The notes beneath the pieces are model-generated. The model was not told where the DNA came from and did no database searches. It saw nothing but the letters and a program-made list of their open reading frames with translations. DNA of 64,000 nt from Paenibacillus sp. BIHB 4019 (GTDB taxonomy: Bacteria; Bacillota; Bacilli; Paenibacillales; Paenibacillaceae): positions 5,876,501-5,940,500 of the forward strand of contig NZ_CP016808.1 in assembly GCF_002741035.1 (NCBI RefSeq), written 5' to 3'. A program made the position numbers and the translations under genes. This document shows positions 37,301-46,069 of this stretch, piece after piece. Positions within the stretch are counted from its first letter, which is position 1. Each line of letters begins with the position of its first letter.

Positions 37301-38348
37301 TTCCCGTTCCGTGAGTCTCAATATAAGCAATTGTTTCCGGATCAATGCCAGCATTTTCCCACGCCTGCAAAATAACGTCCGTCTGCGCTTGCGGGTTTGG
37401 CGCGGTAAGTCCTGCGGACCTGCCATCCTGATTGGTGGCGCTCCCTTTAATGACCGCATAGATGGCATCCTTATCTCTTAAGGCATCTTTCAGCGGCTTG
37501 AGAACGATTGCGCCAATGCCTTCCCCTACTCCAGAACCGTTAGAATGGTTGTCGAACGTTCTTGACACCCCGTCGGTCGATTCTATGCCCGTTTGCATAT
37601 AATCTTTGCTGAGCGGCACCGTATTAATGTTGATGCCGCCAGCAATGGCCATTTCGCAAGTGCGGCTGCGCAGCGCCTGGCAGGCCGAATCTATCGCGAC
37701 AAGCGATGAGGAGCAAGCTGTATCAATGACCATGCTAGTCCCCTTCAAATCGAGCAAATAAGAAATTCTGCCCGAGATGACGGCGTTCAAGTTGCCAACC
37801 AAACCTATCGAAAGAGCAGTCGGATCAATGTCCTCAATCATTTTGGCGTACATGTCCCTATAATTGCTGGCATAGCCGACAAACACGCCTGTCTTCGAGC
37901 CCTCCAGCCTGCTTCCTCCGTAGCCTGCATCCTCAACAGCCTGCCAGCTTGTCTCCAGAAACATTCTCTGGCACGGGTCCATCAAGCTTGCTTCACGCGG
38001 GGAAAGCTTAAAAAACTTATAATCAAATTTATCGATTTCTGGCAAATAAGCGCTTTTGTTATAACGGATTTCCTCCTCGGGCACCCCCTTGAATCGAAGG
38101 TAGCGGCTAATATCGCCGCTGCGCGTATCTGGAAAGCCGGTAATGCAATCAACACCGCTCTCGACCACGTCCCAAAATTCCTCTATCGTGCTTGCAGACG
38201 GGAGTTTGGCAGCCATGCCGATAATGGCGATATCACCCGCATCCGTTACGGCTTCTGTTTCGAGCAGCTTAATTAAATCAATGGCTACCTGCCGGTCTAT
38301 CTTTTTATCCTGAACACCCTGCACCAAATATTTGTACGCCTTATCCAT
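34341..38348 (-). CDS. Trans-AT PKS, module 3: KS-KR-ACP
   Basis: About 1335 residues from the ATG at 38348, which follows the stop of the preceding PKS gene by 4 bp (AGAGGTGA ribosome site). An N-terminal helical docking segment (D-K-K-I-D-R-Q-V-A-I-D) leads to the KS (D-T-A-C-S-S-S-L, H-G-T-G-T-N-L-G-D, K-T-N-I-G-H-L). The AT-docking remnant ends in L-P-A-Y-P-F-E-R-S-R-C-W. The KR has T-G-G-T-G-G-I-G and Y-V-S-G-N and lacks the LDD aspartate (A-G-A), so its alcohol is predicted to be of L type. The ACP has E-L-G-G-D-S. The C-terminal tail (G-N-M-S-L-E-E-A-I) matches the docking tails of the other subunits. Confidence 0.93.
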   Translation of the reverse strand: MDKAYKYLVQGVQDKKIDRQVAIDLIKLLETEAVTDAGDIAIIGMAAKLPSASTIEEFWDVVESGVDCITGFPDTRSGDISRYLRFKGVPEEEIRYNKSAYLPEIDKFDYKFFKLSPREASLMDPCQRMFLETSWQAVEDAGYGGSRLEGSKTGVFVGYASNYRDMYAKMIEDIDPTALSIGLVGNLNAVISGRISYLLDLKGTSMVIDTACSSSLVAIDSACQALRSRTCEMAIAGGININTVPLSKDYMQTGIESTDGVSRTFDNHSNGSGVGEGIGAIVLKPLKDALRDKDAIYAVIKGSATNQDGRSAGLTAPNPQAQTDVILQAWENAGIDPETIAYIETHGTGTNLGDPIEIQGIHSAFRKHTSKKQFCAVSSVKTNIGHLSEAAGIVSVIKAVMALRTKQLPPSIHFNHPNRSIPFEDSPVYVSAKLRAWETDGAPRRCGVSAFGISGTNCHVVLEEAPAQAASAQESGIPHLFTLSAKSEQVLLELIHLYSEFLAHNSQLNLDEICYTANSGRGHYSHRLALLPTSVADLRDKLLSARLDEAEGAAYYGVHRLIDSAKEALEANDLPTKEQDRLSAEAAMLIAAYWAEPDASSSLIEQVAQLYVKGADVDWEMLAGEVKPSKISLPAYPFERSRCWMDAPLQQPVQSLAEEAERGLFYGFNWRAEALSEDADHAPMADVLLIEDEARSPFVQSMIDKLRAQGRNVIVASLGHRFKRHDDFRYTLANREDDYDKLMADLVGRPVTHILHMSGLSENAAPETLEELEQTQQYGIYSLLYLTRSIMRHDPRSKRHMLLFTKLLHAATGREAELSPEWATLVGLGKVIPQEFAQIVCKAIDVDDFTPVDAIWPELEHFTKQYHVAYREGFRHTEEYGPIDPLKLEEAETAIHDTGVYLITGGTGGIGLENAKYLASKANVNMALVNRSQLPPKEEWAAVVAGGEDEDTIRKIQKLQEIEAMGGRITLHSVDIADYAAMAALIGGLREKFGRIHGVIHGAGIAGAGYLFKKDLNIFKNVLEPKVAGTWILDRLTRQDQPDFFIMHSSGVSMVGEAGQGDYVSGNAYLDAFAAYRRKQERHALALNWVSWKEAGMSVRFGINVDSFYKALPTVQAIESMDTALQRNMTRVLIGEMNESPEYLSLLLAFPFHLTEELNDRVSRLLNGNTEQEGHIIISNGNYDAAMLDQGRLIILPKGSSPVSNSTKPSKAALRGKQGDGYNAVEQEVANIFSTILGYPEIDIHDTLFELGGDSLLLMRIHKLIDTEYPGKVTITDMFEFPSVQRLAQHINKEEQEQQLVAAAKDVRQEARDIFGKLAEGNMSLEEAIHVIEDL

Positions 38349-38352
38349 ATTC

Positions 38353-41300
38353 TCACCTCTCTTTGGAGCCAAGCTTGGAGAGCACCTGTTCAAGATCGAG
38401 CGCCCCATTATCAAGCTCGTCAAACATCCGGTTTAATTCGTCATCCTGCAGTGCCGTCCGATTGCTTACTGGAGCAGCTGCTGCGACCACCCCTGCTTGT
38501 CGCCGTTCGATATGCTTAGCCAGCTTATGAACCGTCGGATACTCAAACATATCGGTAATGACAACCTCTTCGGTGTAAAGCTGTGAAAGCTTCTGATAAA
38601 TCTGCCGAATCATGAGCGAGTCAGCACCCATTTCGAAAAAGCTTTCGTGGATGTCGATCTCGGAAAATCCGAGCACCCCTTTGCAAGTTTGAGCGACCTG
38701 CCGCTCGGTCTCGCTGAACGCATCATGCTCGCTTCCAATCAGCTTAACCGCTGCGTATCCGGCAGATTTGGATGATCTTTCCGGCGCTTGCGCCAAACGT
38801 TCATTCAGCGCATCCAGGCTTGCCGTAATGTCGTCGGACAATTGAATTTCATAATTATGCAGCCATAACGCCATTCTGCTCTCCAAATTCAACTCCCCGA
38901 TCAGTACGTTGCTTTGTCGCGTTTGCCATACAGCATCCAGCTCTTCCATCGCCCGGGCAGCCTGTATCGTTTTGAAAATGGTATCCGCCTGAAAATTGTG
39001 ATCAGAAGCCATCCCTTTGTCTCGCCATGTCGTCCAATTGATCGTCAATCTTCTTCTTCCGTCGCTTGATGGCGCCGAACTATAAGCATCGAGGTAGGCG
39101 TTTGCCGCAAGATAGTCGCTTTGATAGCCAGTCTCGAACATCGTTGCAATAGAGGAATACATAAGGAAAAAATCAAGTCGATCTTGCAAAGTCAGCTGAT
39201 CCAGCAGCCATGTGCCGTAGATTTTGGCACGAATGACTTGCTCAAACGTATCCAAGCTTTTCTCCATTATGGACTCGGTGCGGGCAATTCCTGCGCCGTG
39301 TACAATTCCTTTGATTTCCCCATGCGTTAGCCGGATGTGTTCCAGCATGGCTGCGGTTTCATCGTAATGGGATACATCACATCGATACAAAATCACTTCT
39401 GAGCCGCCGGCTTCGATCTCCCGAATGCTCGCGATTTTTTCACATAACTTACGATCCTCGTGGTTCAGCAAAATGCTATCCCATACCGGCCGATCAGGCA
39501 GTTCAGAGCGATTGACTAACACCAGTTTTATGCGGCCTTTGCGGCTTAGCCATTTTGCCGTTTCAAGGCCAATTCCGCCTGTACCGCCCGTTATCAAATA
39601 GACGCCTCCGGCTTGAACGGTCAGCTCTTTGCTGCTGGACTCATTCAGGCTGCTGCATGGCTCTAACAACTCGACATAGCGAATACCGTTTCGAAAAGCT
39701 ACGAGTCTGGCGTCTGAATTTACCGATAATTCAGATAAAATCTCATCCAGCTGCACCTCTCCGTCCATGTCGATACTGCGGCAGCGTATATTCGCATGCT
39801 CTTTGGAAAGGGCTTTGGCTAGCCCAAGCAGCGGTGCATTTTCCGGTCGGAGCTGACGTTCTTCCCCCGTAATGCGGCTGGCATTTTCAGTCATTACAAT
39901 GACTTCCGTATCGTGCTCGAAGCCGCAGGCTGCCCATGCCTTCATCAGCAGGAACAAGCTCATAGCGCCTCTTTGCTGGCTTGCTTTCAGCTCATCTATG
40001 CTGGAAATGACTCTCCCCGCCAGGCTACCGCAATGAATGATTCGAGCAATGCCTTGCTCCGCTTCCTCCTGCAATAGCTGACTATAACGGTCCAGCCATT
40101 TTGCTTCAATCGCACCCATCTCTTCTGCAGCGGACAAATCAGGAATCTCCGCTAACAGCACCTTCCTGCCCTGATCTCTTAACTCGCTGGCCAAACGCTC
40201 AGCAAAGCCTTCGCTGTCCTTGACGATTACCGTCACACCAGCAGCGGGCTCTGCCGCAGAAACGGCTAACCTCGCCTGCTGCTTCCAGCTCATCGTAAAG
40301 GCGGATGGCTGTTTTTTCATATCAGCAGCAGCAGCTGCCTCAGCGGAAGCTGCCTTGAGCAAAGTTTGCTTCGCAAACTTAGGAAACTCCGCCCAGCATT
40401 TCGTCCTCTCAAACGGATAAACTGGCAGTTGAACTTTGCCGTGGGTCTGTTCCGCATAGAACTGCTCCCACGAGATATCTGCACCCTGTACATAAAGCTG
40501 GCATAGCTGCTGTAACGCTTCGGTACGGTCCAGCGCCAGCGCCGGCGTATTTTCCAATGCCAAGACGGCTTGTTCTCCTTCTCGACTGAGCTCGCTTTTT
40601 CTCGCCTCTGTAATGTCGCCTGGGTTCCGAATGCTGCGCTCGTCGCTTACCGCCCGGTATTCTCCGTAATAAACACCCTCCATCGGAAGCGGGCTAAAGG
40701 TTTCCTGCTCGGCCAAAAGCTTCAGCTTTCTAGCCAGGTCAGCCGCATCGGCGACGATCAGGGCGAGGCGATGGGAATAATGTCCTCTTCCCGTATTCGC
40801 CGTATAGCAAATATTAGCAAGTGATCCGACGTTGCCATCCACAAAGCGACTGGCATACTGCCCTGCCAACCTTATAAGCGACCCTCTGCTAGCTGCGGAC
40901 AAGGTCAATAATTGAGCCGAAGCTTTCGGCTCCTCTGCCTGTTCCGGTGCAGCGGCTTCCGGTCTGTACTCCTCAATAATCATGTGGCAGTTCGTGCCGC
41001 TTAGGCCAAAGGAGCTGATCGCGCCTCTCATCGGCTGCTCATCATTTTCCCATTTTCTTGATTGGGCGTTGATGAACAACGGTGAATCCTGCAGGTCGAT
41101 TTTTGGATTCGGCGTTTGGAAGTAAAGGGTCGGCGGTATTTCGCGATGCTTGAGCGCCATGACAGCTTTTATAATGGAAGCCATTCCAGCCCCTTCATTC
41201 AAATGGCCAATGTTTGATTTGACCGAACCGATTGCACAAAACTGCTTTTTGTCCGTATAAGTCTCGATTGCCTGCTTCAGCCCGCTGAATTCGATTGGAT

Positions 41301-44300
41301 CGCCAAGCGCTGTCCCTGTGCCATGCGCTTCGAAGAAGGCAATCGACTCTGGATGAATGCCCGCCTTCTCCCACGCCCGCGTAATAACGTCCGTCTGTGC
41401 TGCTGGATTTGGCGCGGTTATGCCCATAGATGCGCCGTCCTGATTAATGGCGCTCCCCTTAATAACGGCATGGATATGGTCGCCATCCGCCTTGGCTTTG
41501 CTAAGCGGCTTGAGTATAATGGCCGCTGTCCCTTCGCCGCTGCCTGAGCCATCGGCGTAGGCGTCAAAGGCGCGTGTTTTTCCATCTGTGGATTCAATAC
41601 CGATTTTGTTATGCTCATGGTCAAACGGAATGAGAAACAGCTTGACGCCTCCAACGATCGCCATGTCGCAGTCGCCGCCCCGGATCGCATTGCTCGCCAA
41701 ATGCACAGCAACTAAGGAGGAGGAACAGGCGGTATCCACGACCATGGTCGGCCCCTTCAAATCCAGCAAATGGGAAATGCGGCTTGGAAGCATCGCTGAT
41801 ACGTTGCCGACAATGGCTTCCGACATCATGACGGGGTCCACATCGGTGAGCATCTTCTGATACGAATCGCGAATAATGTTGGCAAACCCGACATAAATGC
41901 CGGTTCGGCTGCCGCGCAGCTTGTCTCCCCCATACCCCGCATCCTCAATGGCATGCCATGCCTTCTGCATAAACACCCTCTGGCAAGGGTCCGTCAAATT
42001 CGCTTCCTTGGGCGATATTCGGAAAAATCGGTAATCAAACTCGTCGATACCTTCTACAAACGCGCAGTCCATATAACCGGGATGTCCATCTGGAGCTTGC
42101 CCAATAGCTGCCAGATATTCCTCTGCGTATGCGCGCCGCTCTTGCGGGATAGGCCCCGTGCAATCTACGGCATTGCTGATGTTCGTCCAATATTGGTCAA
42201 CCGTATCCGCTCCTGGAAACAGCGCGGACATTCCGATTATCGCGATATCATCATCATGCGCAGCAGGAACATGTGCAGCAGAGGCATGGCGCTTGACTGC
42301 TTTGTTATCTTCCTTCGTTAAAAATGACGCCAGCTTGGCTATTGAAGCGTATGCAAACAAGTCGGCGATGGAGGTTTGTCCCAAGTAACGCTGCTCGACA
42401 AGCTTATGCAGCCGGTGCAGCTGCACCGAATCCCCGCCTAGCTCGAAGAACGTATCGTGGATGCTCAGCTCCTCGTAACCAAGTACTTCCCGGTACAAGC
42501 CCGCCAGCGTCTGCTCCACTTCGGAGTAGGAGCCGTTTTTGCTGCCTAACAGCTTCACCTTCGCTTCCTGCATGGGCAGCGGCTTGCTTTGAACAGCCTG
42601 CTCACTGCTGCTGTCACTAAACATGATAGCTCGCAGCTTTTCTGGCAAATGGAAGACATCTTTGCTGAACAGCTCCAAACCGCTCGGGTTAGACGTGTTT
42701 ACTTCCCCAATTAATACACGGGCAATATCCTTGCTGACGACTTTATCGAAGCCTTGGAGCGCTAACGTTGCAGGCAGCGTTTTGAAAATGCTGTCGATCG
42801 TTTCACTCGTTCCTTCTCCCATTCGCGCCCCATCCCAAACGACCCAGTTGATGGAAAGAGCGGGCTTGCCGAGCTTTCTTCTATAATCAGCAAAAGCATC
42901 AAGATAGCAGTTTGCAGCTGTATAATCGCCTTGCCCCATTTCGCCAACAAGCGCCACGCCTGACGAAAATAATACAAAGAAGTCGAGATCATCCTGCTCC
43001 GTTACTTTATCTAAAATCCAAGTGCCCATCACTTTCGGGTTAAGTACTTCCTCGAATACGGCTGTGTCCTTGCGGATGAGAAACCCTCTGCCCGCTACGC
43101 CCGCCGCATGAATGACGCCGTTTATTTTCCCATACGTTTGCCGCAGCCTCTCCATGGTGGCGCTCATTTCATCCAAGGAGGTGACGTTAAGCGAGATGCA
43201 CTCCACTTGTGCTCCAGTGGCAGCTATTTCATGCAGCTTCTTAATAGTGTCATGCAGCCGTGATCCGCCATCCTGCTCCAAATACGAGGGCCAGTCCTCC
43301 TGCTTCGGCAGCGGGGAGCGGTTTAACAGCGCCACATTTATTTTCCCTTTGGACGCCAAATGCTTGGCCGTAAGCAGCCCGAGGTTGCCGGCGCCGCCTG
43401 TAATGACGTAAACGCCTTCCTCCTTAATGGAAACGGGATCATCGGGCAATTGCTCTACATCGGTCTCTTCCATTATTTCTGCAAAACGCTTGCCATCCCG
43501 ATAAGCGATTTGATAGGTCGTTTTGTTACGGCCAAGCTCCGAAATAACTTCGCGGGCAGTTGTCGAAGCATCCATATCTATTGCTCTGCAAGTAATATGC
43601 GGATATTCAATGCCAATGACTTTACCCAAGCCGAACAATGGCGAGTTTTCTGGCTTCAAGCACGCTTCCTCACCGGTAACCCGGTTCACATAGTCGGCTG
43701 CGATAATGATTTCATGCTTATGCCCAACGCCGGCACTCAGGAGCGCTTTAGTCAAGTGGAACAAGCTGTACACACCTAAGCTTTGCCTTTCACTTAGCTG
43801 CTCCGCCGACATCATCCCATCGGGCCCGTTGCAGCAAAGCAGATGCAATATTTTCGTAAACCTCACATGTTTAAGTGCTTCCGTCAGTTTGTCGTAATCT
43901 TCCTCTTTCTCGCTGATCATGTAGGCTTGCGGGCTAACCACCTGATAGTGTGTCCCCCGTTTAACCTGTATGCAATGAACGCCTTCCTCCTCTAGCTGCT
44001 GGGTAAGCTGCTGCCATTCGCCCAAAATAATGACCGTTTCTCCCCGCATAGCGCGGGCGGGTTGATCCGCTGCTTCCTCTATCCAGTTCATCGTGTAATA
44101 GAGTGCGTTTGTGCGTTCAGCAGGCGCACGTTCGGGGATTTGCAGCCAGCTGCGCTTCCTCTCAAACGGGTAAACGGGTATATGCGCCCTTTTCGCCCGG
44201 CTTCCCCTGTACATAGCGGACCATCCAATGGCTGCCCCAGCGGTGTACAGCTCTGCGATTTGCTGTAGCAGCACTGGGCGCTCAAGTTCGGCAGCGGTTT

Positions 44301-46047
44301 TCAACTGTTTGACAAGCTGCTCCGCTAGCTGAACGAAAGGAGTATGATCGCCTGCCGGCTTCGCTGTACCGTAAGTGAACCAGGAAGCATCCAAGCCGGA
44401 TAAGTGCTGCCGCTGTGCGATTAACTGCTTTAGCTTCCCTTTCAGATCCGCGATATTTGAAGCGACAATAGCTAAACGAATCGGATGGTGATCGCGTCCT
44501 GCTGCCAGCGTATAACTAATATCCTTAAGGCTGGCCCAATGTGCTCCATCAAAATATTCGTCCATATGCAGAAGCAGCGTATGCAGCGCTTCCTCGCTTT
44601 TTGCCGATAGCGGAATGATATAAGGCTGCTCTGGCGCGCCAGCCACCTGATCAACGTTCGCGGGCTGAGCGATATATTCTTCCAGCACAACATGGCAATT
44701 GGTACCGGACAAGCCGAATGAGCTGACACCGCAGCGCCTTGGCGCCTCTCCTTGAGCCCATGGCTTCTGCGACGTGTTTATGTATACTGGCGAATCAATA
44801 AACGGAATTTGTTTATTCGGCGTTTTAAAGTGAATGCTTGGCGGAAGCAGCTGGTGCTTTAGTGCCAGCACGGCTTTAATGAGCCCCGCTATTCCTGCGC
44901 AATCATACAGATGGCCGATATTCGTCTTCACGGACCCGATAGCGCAGAACTGTTTTTTGTCCGTATATTTTGCGAACGCTTTGCTTATTCCTTCAATTTC
45001 AATCGGGTCACCCAGCTTTGTCCCCGTACCGTGTGTTTCGATATAGGCAAGCGTTGCCGGATCAATGCCCGCTTCCTTCCAAGCCTTATTTAGAACGGCT
45101 GTTTGAGCGGACGGATTTGGAGCTGTAATTCCCATGGAAGCGCCATCCTGATTCACTGCGCTGCCCTTAATGACACAATAGATGGCATCGCCGTCCCGCT
45201 TAGCTTTGCTAAGAGGCTTAAGCAGAACAACGGCTGCGCCTTCTCCCATTCCCGATCCGTCGGCTTCGTCATCAAAGGCGCGGGTTTCATCGTCCGTAGA
45301 CTCGATACCCAGCTTCGCATGATTTTTGTTTTGCGGAAGCAGGTTAATGCGGACTGCGCCAGCAATCGCCATTTCACAGTCTCCCTTGCGAAGCGCCTGG
45401 CAAGCCAGATCAACAGCTATGAGCGAGGAGGAGCACGCGGTGTCCACCGTCATGCTTGGCCCTTTAAGGTTAAGCAAGTAGGAGATACGGCTCGGAATGA
45501 TGGAAGACAAATTTCCCGGCATCGCTGCTGATATCAAAGAAGGATCAACAGCTTCAATCATCTCCCGGTATACATAGCTTTCAACGTCTCCAATATGTCC
45601 GGCATACACCCCGATATTGCTGCCTGCCAGCTGCTGCGGCCCATATCCTGCATCTTCAAACACATTCCATGCTGCTTCCAGAAACACACGCTGGCGAGGA
45701 TTCATCAATAACGCTTCTTTGGGCGGAATGTTGAAAAAAGAATAGTCAAATGCGTCGATATCCTCCAGATAGGCGCCGTTGGAGTAGGGGATTTCCGATT
45801 TACCCGAAAATCGGACAAACCGATCAGCATCCTCCCGGCGCTTTTCCGGAAATTTCGTGACGCAGCTTACCCCATTTTTAATATTTTGCCAGAATGCCTC
45901 TGTATTGCGGGCATTTGGAAAACGTGTGTAAATGCCGATGATGGCAATGTCATGGTTGCTCACTTCCTTTATCGCTGCCGTTGGCAGTTCGTCCTGGCTT
46001 CTTAGACGCAATTGCGTCAAATCCGGCGATTTCGTCTTCAACTTCAT
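38353..46047 (-). CDS. Trans-AT PKS, modules 1 and 2: KS-KR-ACP x2
   Basis: 2564 residues. It lacks the helical N-terminal docking segment seen in the later PKS proteins and starts with a short basic leader, consistent with its accepting the chain from the ligase-ACP encoded just upstream (22-bp gap). First module: KS Cys near residue 205 (D-T-A-C-S-S-S-L), KR with the variant loop T-G-G-A-G-N-L-G, ACP E-L-G-G-D-S-V. Second module: KS D-T-A-C-S-S-S-L, KR T-G-G-T-G-G-I-G, ACP E-M-G-A-D-S-L. Both KRs keep the Ser-Tyr-Asn set (Y-T-A-A-N, Y-L-A-A-N) but lack the LDD aspartate (A-G-R, A-R-T), predicting L-alcohols. It ends in a helical docking tail (D-N-G-A-L-D-L-E-Q-V). The ATG is very close to GGGGG; the TTG two codons on could be used instead. 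Confidence 0.93.
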   Translation of the reverse strand: MKLKTKSPDLTQLRLRSQDELPTAAIKEVSNHDIAIIGIYTRFPNARNTEAFWQNIKNGVSCVTKFPEKRREDADRFVRFSGKSEIPYSNGAYLEDIDAFDYSFFNIPPKEALLMNPRQRVFLEAAWNVFEDAGYGPQQLAGSNIGVYAGHIGDVESYVYREMIEAVDPSLISAAMPGNLSSIIPSRISYLLNLKGPSMTVDTACSSSLIAVDLACQALRKGDCEMAIAGAVRINLLPQNKNHAKLGIESTDDETRAFDDEADGSGMGEGAAVVLLKPLSKAKRDGDAIYCVIKGSAVNQDGASMGITAPNPSAQTAVLNKAWKEAGIDPATLAYIETHGTGTKLGDPIEIEGISKAFAKYTDKKQFCAIGSVKTNIGHLYDCAGIAGLIKAVLALKHQLLPPSIHFKTPNKQIPFIDSPVYINTSQKPWAQGEAPRRCGVSSFGLSGTNCHVVLEEYIAQPANVDQVAGAPEQPYIIPLSAKSEEALHTLLLHMDEYFDGAHWASLKDISYTLAAGRDHHPIRLAIVASNIADLKGKLKQLIAQRQHLSGLDASWFTYGTAKPAGDHTPFVQLAEQLVKQLKTAAELERPVLLQQIAELYTAGAAIGWSAMYRGSRAKRAHIPVYPFERKRSWLQIPERAPAERTNALYYTMNWIEEAADQPARAMRGETVIILGEWQQLTQQLEEEGVHCIQVKRGTHYQVVSPQAYMISEKEEDYDKLTEALKHVRFTKILHLLCCNGPDGMMSAEQLSERQSLGVYSLFHLTKALLSAGVGHKHEIIIAADYVNRVTGEEACLKPENSPLFGLGKVIGIEYPHITCRAIDMDASTTAREVISELGRNKTTYQIAYRDGKRFAEIMEETDVEQLPDDPVSIKEEGVYVITGGAGNLGLLTAKHLASKGKINVALLNRSPLPKQEDWPSYLEQDGGSRLHDTIKKLHEIAATGAQVECISLNVTSLDEMSATMERLRQTYGKINGVIHAAGVAGRGFLIRKDTAVFEEVLNPKVMGTWILDKVTEQDDLDFFVLFSSGVALVGEMGQGDYTAANCYLDAFADYRRKLGKPALSINWVVWDGARMGEGTSETIDSIFKTLPATLALQGFDKVVSKDIARVLIGEVNTSNPSGLELFSKDVFHLPEKLRAIMFSDSSSEQAVQSKPLPMQEAKVKLLGSKNGSYSEVEQTLAGLYREVLGYEELSIHDTFFELGGDSVQLHRLHKLVEQRYLGQTSIADLFAYASIAKLASFLTKEDNKAVKRHASAAHVPAAHDDDIAIIGMSALFPGADTVDQYWTNISNAVDCTGPIPQERRAYAEEYLAAIGQAPDGHPGYMDCAFVEGIDEFDYRFFRISPKEANLTDPCQRVFMQKAWHAIEDAGYGGDKLRGSRTGIYVGFANIIRDSYQKMLTDVDPVMMSEAIVGNVSAMLPSRISHLLDLKGPTMVVDTACSSSLVAVHLASNAIRGGDCDMAIVGGVKLFLIPFDHEHNKIGIESTDGKTRAFDAYADGSGSGEGTAAIILKPLSKAKADGDHIHAVIKGSAINQDGASMGITAPNPAAQTDVITRAWEKAGIHPESIAFFEAHGTGTALGDPIEFSGLKQAIETYTDKKQFCAIGSVKSNIGHLNEGAGMASIIKAVMALKHREIPPTLYFQTPNPKIDLQDSPLFINAQSRKWENDEQPMRGAISSFGLSGTNCHMIIEEYRPEAAAPEQAEEPKASAQLLTLSAASRGSLIRLAGQYASRFVDGNVGSLANICYTANTGRGHYSHRLALIVADAADLARKLKLLAEQETFSPLPMEGVYYGEYRAVSDERSIRNPGDITEARKSELSREGEQAVLALENTPALALDRTEALQQLCQLYVQGADISWEQFYAEQTHGKVQLPVYPFERTKCWAEFPKFAKQTLLKAASAEAAAAADMKKQPSAFTMSWKQQARLAVSAAEPAAGVTVIVKDSEGFAERLASELRDQGRKVLLAEIPDLSAAEEMGAIEAKWLDRYSQLLQEEAEQGIARIIHCGSLAGRVISSIDELKASQQRGAMSLFLLMKAWAACGFEHDTEVIVMTENASRITGEERQLRPENAPLLGLAKALSKEHANIRCRSIDMDGEVQLDEILSELSVNSDARLVAFRNGIRYVELLEPCSSLNESSSKELTVQAGGVYLITGGTGGIGLETAKWLSRKGRIKLVLVNRSELPDRPVWDSILLNHEDRKLCEKIASIREIEAGGSEVILYRCDVSHYDETAAMLEHIRLTHGEIKGIVHGAGIARTESIMEKSLDTFEQVIRAKIYGTWLLDQLTLQDRLDFFLMYSSIATMFETGYQSDYLAANAYLDAYSSAPSSDGRRRLTINWTTWRDKGMASDHNFQADTIFKTIQAARAMEELDAVWQTRQSNVLIGELNLESRMALWLHNYEIQLSDDITASLDALNERLAQAPERSSKSAGYAAVKLIGSEHDAFSETERQVAQTCKGVLGFSEIDIHESFFEMGADSLMIRQIYQKLSQLYTEEVVITDMFEYPTVHKLAKHIERRQAGVVAAAAPVSNRTALQDDELNRMFDELDNGALDLEQVLSKLGSKER

Positions 46048-46069
46048 CCCCCTGTTCTTCAGCGGTTCG

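Noticed and set aside
21228..46047. Repeated near-identical KS/KR blocks as possible assembly artefact
   Set aside because: Each module differs in active-site neighbours, KR type and linker sequence, so they are genuine diverged copies.
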